NCBI RefSeq assembly: GCF_014648675.1
Contig: NZ_BMRO01000004.1
Span: 53,943 to 117,942, forward strand
Direction of reading: 5' to 3'
DNA: 64,000 bases
From: Actinomadura livida
Lineage (GTDB): Bacteria; Actinomycetota; Actinomycetes; Streptosporangiales; Streptosporangiaceae
A model generated the notes under the pieces. That model made no database searches and was not told the origin of the DNA. It was given only the letters and a program-made list of their open reading frames with translations. Shown here one piece after another: positions 1-9,809 of this stretch (its first letter is position 1; each line of letters starts with the position of its first letter). Position numbers and translations under genes: made by a program.

Positions 1-1382
1 CCGCCGCCGAAGTCGCCGCTCCCGAAGTCCCAGCCGCCGCCGACGTCGCCGCCGTCCCCGCCGAAGCCGCCCATGGCGTCGCCTCCGCCGTAGCCGCCGA
101 AGCCGCCCATCATCGAGCCGAGCATGGTGCCGACCATCAGGCCGCTGAGCATGTCGATGCCGCCGTAGCCGCGGTAGTAGCCGCCCGCGTAGGGGCCGTA
201 CGCGGGGCCCGCGTCCCAGTAGGGGCGCCGTCCGCCGCCGTACGGGACCATGCGGACGTCCGGGGCCGACCCGAGCCGGAGCGCCTCCGCGTCGGCCGCG
301 CAGGCCGGGACCGACCGCGCGGTCCCGCCCGGGGGCGCCCACATGACGTCCTCCACCGAGGGGCCGTGCTGCGGGTTGAAGAAGCAGGGCGCACGCCGTT
401 CGGGCACGGGCTCGCCGGCGAGGCGGGCGCGCGTCGCGGTCATGTAGTACCGGCCGTCCTCAAGGGCGGTCGTGACGTCCTGCATGTCGTGCGGCCGCGT
501 GGCGCGTGCGGTCGCCCGCTTGGCCTCGTCGTAGGAGTTCATGGCGTGCTCGTAGTCGGAGCGGATCTCGGGTTCGAGTTCCTTGTCCATGACGTTGAGG
601 TCGAGCTGCGCGATGTCCTCGCCGAGGAGTGTGACGTCCTCCTGCACGCCGTTCTTGAGGTCGGCCATCTCCTGCTCCGCGCGGACGCGCTGCCGCTTGC
701 GGGAGACGAGGAACAGGCCCGACACGCCCACGGCCAGCAGGATCAGCACGCTGAGGGTGACGAAGCCGCCGATCGCGCTCGACCGGGCGTTCTCGTCCGC
801 CTTCTTCTCGGCCAGGTCGCTGAACTGGACGAGCCGGTCCTTGAGCGGCGCGCCGTTGGTGCGGGTGACGAGCTGGTTGATCTCGCTGCTGCTCAGCTTC
901 TTGGAGATCCCGTTCATGCGGGAGCCGTCCGCCGTGACGGCCAGGTAGGTCTCGCCCTCGCCGACGCGGTTCGCGACGGACTTGAGCATCTGCCCGACCT
1001 CGGCGCTGGACACGCTGTTGCTCACGACGACCGCGCGGATGTCGGCGTCGGACGCGCCGGCCAGCGCGTTCTTTACCTCGTTCTGGTCGGCCGCGGAGAG
1101 GACGTCACCGGCCTCGCCCGTGACGTAGAGCCGCGAATCCATGAGGCCCTTGGCGATCTGGCCGACGGTGTCGGCCGCGGCCGCCGTGCGCATCGCCGGC
1201 AGCTGTGCGCCGGCCGTCTGGACGGTGGCTGATTGAGAAGTGGATGACTGCGTGGTGGCGGGCTGTCCCGTGGCGGCCTGTGCGGGGGCGGTGAAGGCGA
1301 ACGCCGGCAAGGCGACGGCGGCGATGATCGCCGAGACGGCGCCCCGGCGTGCCGCCCGGATGGCCCGGATCTCGGTGCTCAT
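1..1382 (-). CDS. Signal-peptide membrane protein of unknown function, 3' end beyond window
   Basis: The gene starts at ATG 1382 and runs off the left edge; about 460 codons are visible without a stop. The N-terminus is a signal peptide (basic stretch, Ala-rich hydrophobic core, AQA-type cleavage near residue 37). An extracytoplasmic domain of about 150 residues follows, then one transmembrane helix near residues 200-225 with an Arg/Lys-rich cytoplasmic flank, a Glu/Asp-rich probable coiled-coil region, and a tail from about residue 380 that is almost all Gly, Tyr and Asp. The layout resembles actinobacterial proteins with an exported TPM-like domain, but I do not recognise the family with confidence. 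The low-complexity tail may be a surface or interaction segment; its end is not visible. Confidence 0.75.
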   Translation of the reverse strand, partial: MSTEIRAIRAARRGAVSAIIAAVALPAFAFTAPAQAATGQPATTQSSTSQSATVQTAGAQLPAMRTAAAADTVGQIAKGLMDSRLYVTGEAGDVLSAADQNEVKNALAGASDADIRAVVVSNSVSSAEVGQMLKSVANRVGEGETYLAVTADGSRMNGISKKLSSSEINQLVTRTNGAPLKDRLVQFSDLAEKKADENARSSAIGGFVTLSVLILLAVGVSGLFLVSRKRQRVRAEQEMADLKNGVQEDVTLLGEDIAQLDLNVMDKELEPEIRSDYEHAMNSYDEAKRATARATRPHDMQDVTTALEDGRYYMTATRARLAGEPVPERRAPCFFNPQHGPSVEDVMWAPPGGTARSVPACAADAEALRLGSAPDVRMVPYGGGRRPYWDAGPAYGPYAGGYYRGYGGIDMLSGLMVGTMLGSMMGGFGGYGGGDAMGGFGGDGGDVGGGWDFGSGDFGG

Positions 1383-1500
1383 GCTCCCAGTCTGCCCACG
1401 TGAGAGCCGGATTCGCTTCATCCCAGCGACTGATTTGCGGGCGGGGCGCATGGGGGCCGCACCCCAGACCGTGAACGGGGCGCGGTCAGGGCCGGAACAC

Positions 1501-1532
1501 GTCCGCCCCGCCCGCGACCGGGCGGGGCGGAC
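1501..1532 (-). terminator. Strong hairpin terminator after the biotin carboxylase gene
   Basis: A perfect 14-bp GC-rich stem (1501-1514 with 1519-1532) closes a 4-base loop (CGAC). It begins 5 bases past the carboxylase stop codon on the minus strand. There is no clear T-run, which is usual for actinobacterial hairpin terminators. Confidence 0.8.
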
Positions 1533-1537
1533 CCTGC

Positions 1538-3304
1538 TCAGCTGTCCTTGATCTCGCAGATGACGGCGCCGGACGAGACGCTCTGGCCGACCTCGGCGCT
1601 CAGGCCGGTGAGCGTCCCGGCCTTGTGCGCGGTGATCGGCTGCTCCATCTTCATCGCCTCCAGGACGACGATGGTGTCGCCGGCCTCCACGGCCGCGCCG
1701 TCCTCGGCGACGACCTTGACGATGGTGCCCTGCATGGGGCTGACCAGGGAGTCGCCGGACGCCTGGGCGCCGCCGCCCTTCCTGGCCCCGCGCCGCCTGG
1801 CGGGCTGCGCGCCGCCGCCGGCGGGCGCGGACGCGCCGAGGCCCGCGGGCAGCACGACCTCGATGCGCCGGCCGCCGACCTCCACCGTGACGCGCTCCCG
1901 CTCGCCCTCGTCCGCGTCGTCTCCGGCGGCGGGCGTCTCGTACGGCGGGATCTGGTTGTCGAACTCGGTCTCGATCCACCGGGTGTGGACGGAGAACGGC
2001 GCCGCGTCGTCCTCGGGGACGAACGCCGGGTCCTCCAGGACCGCCCGGTGGAAGGGCAGGACGGTCGGCATCCCGCCGATGACGAACTCCGCCAGCGCGC
2101 GGCGGGACCGCTCGACGGCCTGCCGGCGCGTCGCGCCCGTCACGATCAGCTTGGCGATCAGCGAGTCGAACGCCTGCGGGACGGTCTGCCCGGCGCCGTA
2201 CCCGGTGTCCAGCCGGACCCCGGGGCCGGTGGGCGGCTCCCACTCGGTCAGCGTGCCGACCGCGGGCAGGAACCCGCGCCCGGCGTCCTCGGCGTTCAGC
2301 CGGAACTCGATCGAGTGGCCGCGCAGCTCCGGGTCGCCGTAGCCGAGCTCCTCGCCGTCGGCGATGCGGAACATCTCCCGGACGAGGTCGACCCCGGCGA
2401 CCTCCTCGGTGACCGGGTGCTCGACCTGGAGGCGGGTGTTGACCTCAAGGAACGAGATGGTGCCGTCCTGGCCGACGAGGAACTCGCACGTGCCGGCGCC
2501 GACGTAGCCGGCCTCCTTGAGGATGGCCTTGGACGAGCTGTACAGCAGCTCGACCTGCTCGTCGGTCAGGTACGGCGCCGGGGCCTCCTCGACGAGCTTC
2601 TGGTGGCGCCGCTGGAGCGAGCAGTCGCGGGTGGACACGACGACGACGTTGCCGTGCTTGTCGGCGAGGCACTGCGTCTCGACGTGCCGCGGCCTGTCGA
2701 GGTACCGCTCCACGAAGCACTCGCCGCGCCCGAACGCCCCCACGGCCTCCCGGACGGCGGACTCGTACAGCTCGGGCACCTCGTCCAGCGTCCGCGCGAC
2801 CTTCAGGCCGCGCCCGCCGCCGCCGTACGCGGCCTTGATGGCGATCGGCAGGCCGTGCTCCTCCGCGAACGCGACGACCTCGTCCGCGCCCGACACCGGG
2901 TCCTTGGTCCCGGCGACCAGCGGCGCGCCGACCTTCTGGGCGATGTGCCGCGCCTGCACCTTGTCGCCCAGCGCGGTGATCGCCTCGGGCGGCGGACCGA
3001 TCCAGGTCAGCCCGGCGTTCTGCACGGCCGCGGCGAAGTCGGCGTTCTCCGCCAGGAACCCGTAGCCGGGGTGGACGGCGTCGGCGCCGGTGTCGGCGGC
3101 GACCTTCAGGAGCTTCTCGATGTCCAGGTAGCTCTCGGCCGCGGACTGCCCGCCCAGGGCGAACGCCTCGTCGGCGACCCGAACGTGCAGCGCCTCCAGA
3201 TCGGGCTCGGCGTACACCGCCACACTGGCCAGGCCCGCATCACGGCAGGCACGGGCTATACGAACCGCGATCTCTCCGCGGTTGGCGATCAGGACCTTGC
3301 GCAC
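1538..3304 (-). CDS. bccA: Acyl-CoA carboxylase alpha subunit: biotin carboxylase fused to biotin carboxyl carrier protein
   Basis: 588 residues. The N-terminal biotin carboxylase starts with [15 protein letters not shown], has an ATP-grasp glycine loop ([12 protein letters not shown], near residue 160) and the catalytic-region stretch [16 protein letters not shown]. The C-terminal carrier domain carries the biotinylation motif EAMKM, with the target Lys near residue 552. It uses ATP and bicarbonate to carboxylate its own biotin, then passes the carboxyl group to a beta subunit; the AccD-like protein at 24234-25826 and the epsilon protein at 23961-24203 are obvious partners. GTG 3304 was chosen because GGAGG lies just upstream and the family's RKVLIANRG start follows directly. 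The acyl-CoA substrate (acetyl, propionyl or longer) cannot be told from this subunit. Confidence 0.95.
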   Translation of the reverse strand: MRKVLIANRGEIAVRIARACRDAGLASVAVYAEPDLEALHVRVADEAFALGGQSAAESYLDIEKLLKVAADTGADAVHPGYGFLAENADFAAAVQNAGLTWIGPPPEAITALGDKVQARHIAQKVGAPLVAGTKDPVSGADEVVAFAEEHGLPIAIKAAYGGGGRGLKVARTLDEVPELYESAVREAVGAFGRGECFVERYLDRPRHVETQCLADKHGNVVVVSTRDCSLQRRHQKLVEEAPAPYLTDEQVELLYSSSKAILKEAGYVGAGTCEFLVGQDGTISFLEVNTRLQVEHPVTEEVAGVDLVREMFRIADGEELGYGDPELRGHSIEFRLNAEDAGRGFLPAVGTLTEWEPPTGPGVRLDTGYGAGQTVPQAFDSLIAKLIVTGATRRQAVERSRRALAEFVIGGMPTVLPFHRAVLEDPAFVPEDDAAPFSVHTRWIETEFDNQIPPYETPAAGDDADEGERERVTVEVGGRRIEVVLPAGLGASAPAGGGAQPARRRGARKGGGAQASGDSLVSPMQGTIVKVVAEDGAAVEAGDTIVVLEAMKMEQPITAHKAGTLTGLSAEVGQSVSSGAVICEIKDS

Positions 3305-3337
3305 GTGGGTCTCCTCCCTAACCTCGCACGCGCAGTC

Positions 3338-3366
3338 TAGATAACGGGCTTCTCGGGTTTTCGTAA
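3338..3366 (-). promoter_or_regulatory. Probable promoter of the biotin carboxylase gene
   Basis: Reading the minus strand, TTACGA (3361-3366) and TATCTA (3338-3343) are separated by exactly 17 bases, about 35 bases before GTG 3304. Spacing and the -10 are good; the -35 is only partly consensus. Confidence 0.45.
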
Positions 3367-3529
3367 GCCCCTCCTTATAAGGCCCCGGCCCCTGTGCGGG
3401 ACGCCCCGCGCGGGGCTCGCGGCACCGGCCGCGGGGGCGGCGTCCCGGTCCCCGTTTCCCCGCTCCCGCAGGGGCTGACGGGTGTACCCTTCGGCACGAA
3501 TCTGCTCGGTTCTTATGCGGGAGAGGCCG

Positions 3530-4072
3530 ATGGTGCGCCCGTGGCTCCGGGCCGGCCTGGCGTTCACCCTGTCCGCCTGCCTGCTGGCCCCCTCGTCCGC
3601 CGACCGGCGGACGGACCCCGACGTGGACGCCGACGTCACCCGCCAGCTCACGATCGCCGCCGGGACGCTGCTGCAGCACCGGTCGCAGGCGCTCGTGCAG
3701 AAGCACAACCGCGACCACACGTCCGCGCCCCGCGAGGTGTACGGCGTCCGGATCTCCCCGCGGCTCGCGCGCTCCCAGGAACGGGCCGTGCGCGAGTTGC
3801 AGAACCGCAACCGCGCTCCCGTGGAGGGCGGTCCCGCCTACACGGGCGCCCGCACGAGCCTCGACGGCGGGCACGCCGTCCGGGAGGGCGACCGGATCAC
3901 GCTGGAGGCGGTCGAGAACACGGTCGTCCGCTACGGCAGCGGCAAGGTCACCCAGTCGGTGCGGCGCCGGTTCGTGTTCGAGACCGAGGGCCAGCAGATC
4001 ACGCTGGTCGCCGAGCGCGTGCTCGACCCGGACGCGCGCCCGGTGAACGACCCCTTCGAGCCGGCCCGCTGA
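3530..4072 (+). CDS. Small exported protein of unknown function
   Basis: 180 residues from ATG 3530, preceded by GGGAGAGG; an in-frame ATG at 3515 is an alternative. The N-terminus ([18 protein letters not shown]) is a signal peptide with a Ser-Ala-Cys near its end, so a lipoprotein is possible. The mature part is charged, rich in Arg, Glu and Val, has no further membrane segment, and ends in a region that alternates like beta strands ([20 protein letters not shown]). I do not recognise a family. It is divergent from the biotin carboxylase gene and stands alone. Confidence 0.7.
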   Translation: MVRPWLRAGLAFTLSACLLAPSSADRRTDPDVDADVTRQLTIAAGTLLQHRSQALVQKHNRDHTSAPREVYGVRISPRLARSQERAVRELQNRNRAPVEGGPAYTGARTSLDGGHAVREGDRITLEAVENTVVRYGSGKVTQSVRRRFVFETEGQQITLVAERVLDPDARPVNDPFEPAR

Positions 4073-4424
4073 CCGGCGGGGTTCATCAGACACTTTTTCC
4101 AATGGACGTGAAAGCGCGTGCCCCGGCATTCTGACCGGCCGTGTTTACCCTCGTCACAAGGTATGTGGTCGCTCGTGCTGAATGCCGGTATGGCCACATC
4201 CGGACGGGTCGGGACGGCCCGGAAGCGCCCTCGTGGACGGAGGTTTCGCATCCCCGCTCTGGAACAACGTGATCGATGGGGCGTAGGCTTGCACCCGTGA
4301 CGAGCCTTTTCCGCTCCGCGGTGAAGGGGAATTGGCTCCATTCTTCGGCGCGGGTGTGCGAAACCGAGCCGCGGGTCCCGGCCCATCCCCCCGAGGCCGG
4401 GACCCGCATCATTTCCCCGGCCGG
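4073..4424. other. 352-base intergenic region
   Basis: It lies between the convergent ends of the small exported protein gene and the FHA-FtsK gene. The only clear element is the hairpin at 4371-4407. Base composition in 4080-4330 is less GC-rich than the flanks, and the short open frames lack the third-position GC bias of the neighbours, so I call no gene. Confidence 0.6.
4371..4407 (-). terminator. Hairpin terminator downstream of the FHA-FtsK gene
   Basis: A perfect 13-bp inverted repeat (GCGGGTCCCGGCC at 4371-4383 with its complement at 4395-4407) flanks an 11-base loop, 17 bases past the stop of the minus-strand gene. It may also stop transcription arriving from the left. Confidence 0.75.
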
Positions 4425-7400
4425 CTAGGCGTCGGCGGCGGGCGGCGGGAGCGCCACCTGGATCTGCGCGGTGCGGCCGGCCGCCACGAGGACGCCGCGG
4501 CCGGTGGGGCCGCCCGGCGGCGTGTTGCGGGGGAGCGCGAGGCCGAGCACGGCGCCGTCCTCGGGCGACTCGACGGACAGCAGCACGCCGGAGCGGGAAC
4601 GGGCGACGTCCGACACGAAGTCCCTGTGCCTGCTGTCCCCGTGCCTGCTGTCCCTGTGCCTGCTGTCCCCGTGCCCCCGGGCGAGTTCGGCGGTGGTCCC
4701 GGCGATGACGACGGCGTGCTCCCCATCTCGCGCGGTCCGCAGGACGTCGCGGAGCGCGCCGCCCAGCTCTTCCCCGCCCTGTCCTTCGCGGAGGAGTTCC
4801 GCGTCGTCCACGATGACGGCGTAGCGGTGCTCGTCGCCGATCGCCTCGGCGAGGTCGGCGGCGCCGGAGTCGCGGGTGAGGACGCCGAGGACGCCCGGGT
4901 GGCCGGACAGCAGCCGCAGCGGGGAGCGGCGCGGCGTGACGAGGACGACCGGCACGAGACCGCCGCCGACGGCGGGGTCGAGGAGCGAGTGGGCGATCGT
5001 CCGGAGCGTCGTGGAGCGCCCGGAGCGCGGCGGCCCGGCGACGGTGAGGCCCGGCCCCTCGGCGAGGAGGTCGACGCCCGTGGGGGCGAGGGTGTCCCCG
5101 CCCACGCCGACGAGGGCCCACAGCGCGGACGGGGCGAGGAAGTCGGGGTCCAGCGACATCGCCTCGCGGTAGGTGACGCGGACGGGCAGCTCGTCCACGC
5201 GCAGGGGACGCTGGCGGCGCGGAAGCCGCCCGTACCGGGACACGCAGGCACGGGCGATCTCTTGCAGGACGGCGGCCTGCGCCGCGCCCGACGCGTCGTC
5301 CCCGAGAACGCCGATCTGCGAGACGCGCGGCGGCGAGCCGGCAGCGGCGGGTTCCAGGGCGCGTCCGGGCGGCATCGCGGCGGGGACCTGCCGGTCCCGC
5401 AGGCCCCCGTACGCGTAGTCGTTGGGGTCCGCCATGCGGAGCAGGAGGCGGCGGTCGAAGACGGTGGAGATCTGCCCGCCCAGGCCGGAGCGGTCGCCGG
5501 TGAAGACGGCGCGCAGCCCGACGGCGGCGCCCTCGCGGAGCAGCCGGACGACCTGCTCGACGAGGCGGCCGTGGTCGTGGTGCTCGAACGCGCCGAGGAA
5601 GCCGTCCCAGCGGTCGAGGAGCAGCACCATCCAGGGGAGCCGGTCGGTGGCGGCGACGGCGGCGCGCTGCTCGGCGAGGGACGCGAACCCGGCCTCGGCG
5701 AGCAGCCGGTGGCGCCGGGCCACCTCGGCGGTCAGCGCCGCGAGCAGCCGCTCGCAGCGGCCGGGCCGGTCGCGGGCGACGACGGCGCCGCAGTGCGGGA
5801 GGGAGCCGAGCGGCAGCAGCGCGTTCGCGCCGCAGTCGACGGCGTACAGGTGCACGTCGTAGGGGGAGCAGGCGCCGGCGATGGACCCGGCGATGGTGCG
5901 CAGCGCGGTGGAGCGGCCCGACCGCGCGGACCCGGCGAGGTAGAGGTGCCCGCCGCCGGCGAGGTCGAGGGCGAGCGGCTCGCGGGACTGCACGGCGGGC
6001 AGGTCGGTGACGCCGAACTGGACCGGCGGGACGTCCACGACGGAGCCTCCGGCGGCGGTCCGCGGCGTCAGCGTGATCTTTTCGGGCAGCGGGTTCAGCC
6101 ACGGGGACGGCCCGCGCGCGATGCCCGCCCGGCGGGCGGCCTCGTCGACGGCCTGCACCAGGACGCCGAGGTCGGTGGCGGCCTCCGCGCCGGGGCCCGC
6201 CTCGCGGGGGTCGGGCATCGGATGGCCGAGGTCCTGCCAGGGGAGAGGCCGGACGGCGGGGCGGTGGCCGGCGGCGCCGGCGGCCGGGCGCGGTCCCCCG
6301 ATCCGGGCGGACTGCACGCGATGCGGCCCCCGCGTCCCGGAGCGGATGTAGCAGCGGCCGGGGGTCGCTCTGGAGATCTGCGCGGCCTCCGGGGAGCCGA
6401 GCATGCCGGTGGACGCCTCCGGGTCGGTGGCGCGGAGCGCGATGCGCAGGTCGACGCCGGCGCGGATGTCGTCGGTGACGGCCTCGGGCCGCCGCGTGGC
6501 GAGGACGAGGTGGACGCCGAGGGGTCTTCCGCGGCGGGCGGTGCCGGCCAGGTCCGCGACGAACTCCGGCAGTTCGGCGGCCAGGGCGGCGACCTCCGCG
6601 ACGGCGATGACCAGGCGCGGCAGCGGCGGCAGGTCCCGGCCGGCGGCGCGCAGCTCCTCGTAGCCGGTGACGTCCTCAACTCCCGCTTCGAGCAGGATCT
6701 CCTCGCGGTGGCGGAGCTCGGCGTTGAGGGATTCCAGGGCGCGCTCGGCGGCGTGCTCGTCCAGGTCGGTGACCATGCTGACGGTGTGCGGGAGGCGGGC
6801 GCACTCCTCGAACACGCCCCGCCCCTTGGAGTCTCGGCCCCGGTGGTCGATGAGGACGAAGGTCATCTCGTCGGGGCGGTTCGCGACGGCGAGGGACGCG
6901 ACGAGGGTCCGCAGCAGCTCCGACGTGCCCGCGCCGGACGCCCCCGCGACGAGGGCGTGCGGCCCGTCGGCGCGCAGGTCGATCTCGTGGGGCGCCATGG
7001 GCCCGTCCGGGCCGATCCCGATCGGCACCCGGGCGGTCCGGCCGCCGGTGCGGCTCCAGGACCGCAGGACGTGCTCGGCGGTCGGGTCCGGCATGCCGAG
7101 GAGGTCCAGCAGCCGGACCTCCGACGGGACGGGGTCTCCGGCGTCCTCCCGTGCCAGGTCCCGGATCGGGGCGAGCGCCCGCGCGACCCGCTCGGCCCAG
7201 CTCGCCGAGACCTGGTCGGCCAGCACGGGCCCGAGGACGTCCAGCCCCTGCCGGAGCCAGATCATCGGCGCCTGCCGCGGATCCCACGCGGCCATGGCGC
7301 GGCATTCCTCGGGGAGGAGGCGCTCCTCGTCGTCGACGCAGACGGCGTACAGGCCGAACTCGGGTCCGCGCGACAGCAGCATCGGCATCCCCGGCACGCG

Positions 7401-8816
7401 GCGGAGCGCCTGCGCGCCGTCCAGGACGATCAGGACGTTGTACGGGACGGCCCCGGTGCGCCGCCGCTCCGTCACCTGCATCGCCAGCTCGGTGACGCGG
7501 CGCGCGGCCGACTCGGCGTCGGTGCCGACCAGGGCGACGCAGTCCTCGCCCTCGCGGGGCGCGCAGTGCGGCAGCCAGCGCACCCAGTTCCACTCGTCCC
7601 CGGCGTCCGGGCCGGCGGACAGGACGACCACGGCGAGGTCGCGGGGGCTGTGCAGGACGGCGCTCTGCGCGACCATCCAGCGGGCCAGCGCGCGGGCCGC
7701 CGGCCGCGGCCCGGCCAGCCCGACGACGCCGAGGTCCGCGAGCGGGAACGCCACCGGCACCTGCCGCGCGACCGGGACCGCGAGCCCGGCGTCGCCGCCG
7801 GTGAGCTCGATGCGGGCCGGCTGGTCGGCGAGGCCGGCGCGGAGGTCGAGCGCGTCGGGGTCGTCGCGGCGGCGCTCCCACAGCCGCCGCCGCGGGCCGG
7901 TCGCGGTCAGCAGCACCTCGGCCGGGTCGGGGTGCAGCGCCCGCCGCTCGGCCTCGTCCCGGCGCCGCAGCCGCTCCACCTCGCCGTCGAACTCGCCGGA
8001 CCTGCGCTGGTACTCCTTGAGCGACCGACGGAAGGAGGGCCGGAGCAGCTCGCGCGGGCTCCGGTCGGGACGCTCCGGGACCGCCAGCCGCCGTGCCCGC
8101 TCCTGCGGCGCCGTCCGGGGCGGCCGGTCGAACGCCAGGCCGCCGTCCGGGAGCGGCACGAGGTGGGCGTCCGGGGCGGTGCTGAGCGCGAGTGCCAGGA
8201 CGCTCGACCCCACCGACAGCAGCGCTCCCGGCGGCCACGTCGTCTTGCCCGCGAGGGGCGCCCCGTCCAGCGTGGCGCCTCCCTCGGCCGTCAGCGCGGA
8301 CGCCTCGGCCTCGACGATCTCCCGCCCGACCGTGAGCCGCAGCGACCGCGCGGGGACCGACGGGTCGTCCAGCACGACGTCCACGTTCCGCCCTGAGCCG
8401 AGGGTCGAGACCCCGAGGCCGAGGCGGTGCACCGACCCGGCGGCAGGGCCGCCCACGACGCGGACCTCGACCAGCCCGGTCGGCTCGCCGAGCACGGTGG
8501 CGGCGGCCCCGTGCCGCTCGACGGCCACGACGGCGCCGTCCCGGAGCTCCTTGACGGCGAGGGCCTGCGGGTCGAGCATCCGCCCGTCCAGCCACAGCGC
8601 CCGCGGCGACCGGGGGCCCGGCACGCCCGCGGAGCGCAGCGCGTCCTTCGAGTAGCGCGGCGCCGCGGGGGACCGCGCGGGCGCGGCCGCCGGCGCCCGC
8701 CCGTCGAGCAGGGCGGCGAGCGACCGCGCGACCCCGTCCACGGTGGCCTCGGCGTCGGCGTCCATCACGACGTCGCGTGGTCCTCCGCCGGTCAGCGCCG
8801 TGAACGAGATCCGCAT
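4425..8816 (-). CDS. FHA-domain FtsK/SpoIIIE-type protein with three ATPase modules (EccC/EssC-like)
   Basis: 1463 residues, ATG 8816 preceded by GGAGG. The first ~100 residues are ubiquitin-like, followed by an FHA-like domain (around residues 130-205, GSGRNVDVVLDDPSVPARSLRL), then three FtsK-like modules with Walker A positions near residues 625 (GASGAGTS), 960 (GSARSGRS) and 1260 (GPPRSGRS). This is the architecture of the EssC/EccC motor of type VII secretion. None of the three P-loops keeps the canonical Lys, and the first module's Walker B reads VIAVAEV, with Ala in place of the usual Asp. No WXG100, EccB/D/E or mycosin gene is nearby, so it may be an orphan scaffold or regulatory paralogue. 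A five-residue repeat (RDSRH/GDSRH) lies near residues 1380-1400. Confidence 0.88.
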   Translation of the reverse strand: MRISFTALTGGGPRDVVMDADAEATVDGVARSLAALLDGRAPAAAPARSPAAPRYSKDALRSAGVPGPRSPRALWLDGRMLDPQALAVKELRDGAVVAVERHGAAATVLGEPTGLVEVRVVGGPAAGSVHRLGLGVSTLGSGRNVDVVLDDPSVPARSLRLTVGREIVEAEASALTAEGGATLDGAPLAGKTTWPPGALLSVGSSVLALALSTAPDAHLVPLPDGGLAFDRPPRTAPQERARRLAVPERPDRSPRELLRPSFRRSLKEYQRRSGEFDGEVERLRRRDEAERRALHPDPAEVLLTATGPRRRLWERRRDDPDALDLRAGLADQPARIELTGGDAGLAVPVARQVPVAFPLADLGVVGLAGPRPAARALARWMVAQSAVLHSPRDLAVVVLSAGPDAGDEWNWVRWLPHCAPREGEDCVALVGTDAESAARRVTELAMQVTERRRTGAVPYNVLIVLDGAQALRRVPGMPMLLSRGPEFGLYAVCVDDEERLLPEECRAMAAWDPRQAPMIWLRQGLDVLGPVLADQVSASWAERVARALAPIRDLAREDAGDPVPSEVRLLDLLGMPDPTAEHVLRSWSRTGGRTARVPIGIGPDGPMAPHEIDLRADGPHALVAGASGAGTSELLRTLVASLAVANRPDEMTFVLIDHRGRDSKGRGVFEECARLPHTVSMVTDLDEHAAERALESLNAELRHREEILLEAGVEDVTGYEELRAAGRDLPPLPRLVIAVAEVAALAAELPEFVADLAGTARRGRPLGVHLVLATRRPEAVTDDIRAGVDLRIALRATDPEASTGMLGSPEAAQISRATPGRCYIRSGTRGPHRVQSARIGGPRPAAGAAGHRPAVRPLPWQDLGHPMPDPREAGPGAEAATDLGVLVQAVDEAARRAGIARGPSPWLNPLPEKITLTPRTAAGGSVVDVPPVQFGVTDLPAVQSREPLALDLAGGGHLYLAGSARSGRSTALRTIAGSIAGACSPYDVHLYAVDCGANALLPLGSLPHCGAVVARDRPGRCERLLAALTAEVARRHRLLAEAGFASLAEQRAAVAATDRLPWMVLLLDRWDGFLGAFEHHDHGRLVEQVVRLLREGAAVGLRAVFTGDRSGLGGQISTVFDRRLLLRMADPNDYAYGGLRDRQVPAAMPPGRALEPAAAGSPPRVSQIGVLGDDASGAAQAAVLQEIARACVSRYGRLPRRQRPLRVDELPVRVTYREAMSLDPDFLAPSALWALVGVGGDTLAPTGVDLLAEGPGLTVAGPPRSGRSTTLRTIAHSLLDPAVGGGLVPVVLVTPRRSPLRLLSGHPGVLGVLTRDSGAADLAEAIGDEHRYAVIVDDAELLREGQGGEELGGALRDVLRTARDGEHAVVIAGTTAELARGHGDSRHRDSRHGDSRHRDFVSDVARSRSGVLLSVESPEDGAVLGLALPRNTPPGGPTGRGVLVAAGRTAQIQVALPPPAADA
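4621..4675. repeat. 15-bp in-frame tandem repeat
   Basis: Three full 15-base units and a partial fourth, alternating at one base (TCCCTGTGCCTGCTG and TCCCCGTGCCTGCTG). On the coding (minus) strand it encodes alternating GDSRH and RDSRH pentads in the third ATPase module of the FHA-FtsK protein. Copy number could vary without shifting the frame. Confidence 0.9.
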
Positions 8817-8853
8817 GAGAGCCTCCGGCGTCCTCGGGACGGTCGCGCTCAGC

Positions 8854-9795
8854 TTAGTTACCCGCGGGCCGGAGCTCCCGGTGGACGGCGACCACGGCCC
8901 GGAGGGCGTCGTCGAGCGGCGTCGGCGCCATCCCGAACGTCGACTCGAAGGCCGACGAGTCCAGGACGTACGGCCTGTCGAACTGGTAGCGGGTCTCCCG
9001 CAGCTCCCGCATCATGGGCGAGGCGAGCCCGAGCGCGTGGAAGACCGGGCGCGGCACCCTCGTGATGCGCGGCGCGGGCGCGCCGGCGATCTCGCAGAGC
9101 CGCTCGGCGACGTGCGACGGGGAGACGGCGGGGCCGGTCGGGACGTGCCAGGCCCGGCCCAGCGCGCGCTCGTCGGTCCCGGCGATGGCGAGGGCCTCGG
9201 CGACGTCCGGCGTGTACGTCCAGGCGTGCGGGATCGCCGGGTCGCTGAGGAACTGGACGCGCTCGCCCGCCAGCAGCGGCCGCACGAACCGGTCCTTGCC
9301 GAGGTACGCCTGGTCGGTGCTGCGGGGGCCGTAGTAGTCGGAGGGCCGCAGCTCGGTCATCCGGATCCGGCCCGCCCGGTGCGCGGCCCGGGCGTCCCGC
9401 CACATCGCCGCCCGCACCCGGCCCTTGACGCCGGTGGCGGCGAGCGGCAGGTCCTCGGTCATCGGGCCGTCCACGGGCCCGTAGACGTACAGGTTGCTGA
9501 GCGTGACCAGGGTCGCGCCGGTGTCCTCGGCCGTCCCGAGGAAGGACGCGGCCATCGGCGGCCAGTCCCGCGTCCAGCGGTGGTAGCGCGGGTTGACGCA
9601 GTTGTAGAGCGCGTCGGCGCCCCGGGCGATCCGGGTGAGCCGGTCCCGGTCGGCGGCGTCGGCGGCGACCCGCTCGACCCCCTCGGGCCCGGAACCGGAC
9701 CGCGTCACGACGACGACGTCGTGGCCGCGCCCGGTGAGCCGCTCCGCGAGGTGCGCCCCGACCTGCCCGGCTCCGACGATCACGTGCCTGCCCAT
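8854..9795 (-). CDS. NAD(P)-dependent epimerase/dehydratase-family protein (atypical SDR)
   Basis: 313 residues starting MGRHVIVGAGQVGAHLAERL, a Rossmann-fold dinucleotide motif (GAGxVGxxL) directly at the N-terminus. The YxxxK region is replaced by SDYYGPRS near residue 148, typical of extended atypical SDRs that bind a nucleotide without the standard catalytic dyad. SD AAAGGAG precedes ATG 9795. It is the second gene of a two-gene unit after the SRPBCC gene, 42 bases apart, and probably controlled by the divergent TetR gene. The substrate is unknown. Confidence 0.85.
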   Translation of the reverse strand: MGRHVIVGAGQVGAHLAERLTGRGHDVVVVTRSGSGPEGVERVAADAADRDRLTRIARGADALYNCVNPRYHRWTRDWPPMAASFLGTAEDTGATLVTLSNLYVYGPVDGPMTEDLPLAATGVKGRVRAAMWRDARAAHRAGRIRMTELRPSDYYGPRSTDQAYLGKDRFVRPLLAGERVQFLSDPAIPHAWTYTPDVAEALAIAGTDERALGRAWHVPTGPAVSPSHVAERLCEIAGAPAPRITRVPRPVFHALGLASPMMRELRETRYQFDRPYVLDSSAFESTFGMAPTPLDDALRAVVAVHRELRPAGN

Positions 9796-9809
9796 TGCCT
9801 TCTCCTTTG

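Noticed and set aside
4086..4412. 108-codon minus-strand open frame in the 4.1-4.4 kb gap
   Set aside because: It lacks third-position GC bias, overlaps the terminator hairpin, and has no SD.
4621..4675. Possible CRISPR-like repeat
   Set aside because: Units are 15 bases, contiguous without spacers, and in frame inside a protein gene.
4332..8396. Very long plus-strand open frame opposite the FHA-FtsK gene
   Set aside because: It is antisense to a clear multi-domain ATPase, has wrong codon bias, and is Arg/Gly/Val-rich as expected for high-GC shadow frames.
4425..8816. Type VII (ESX) secretion locus
   Set aside because: Only the EccC-like gene is present; no WXG100, EccB, EccD, EccE or mycosin in the window.
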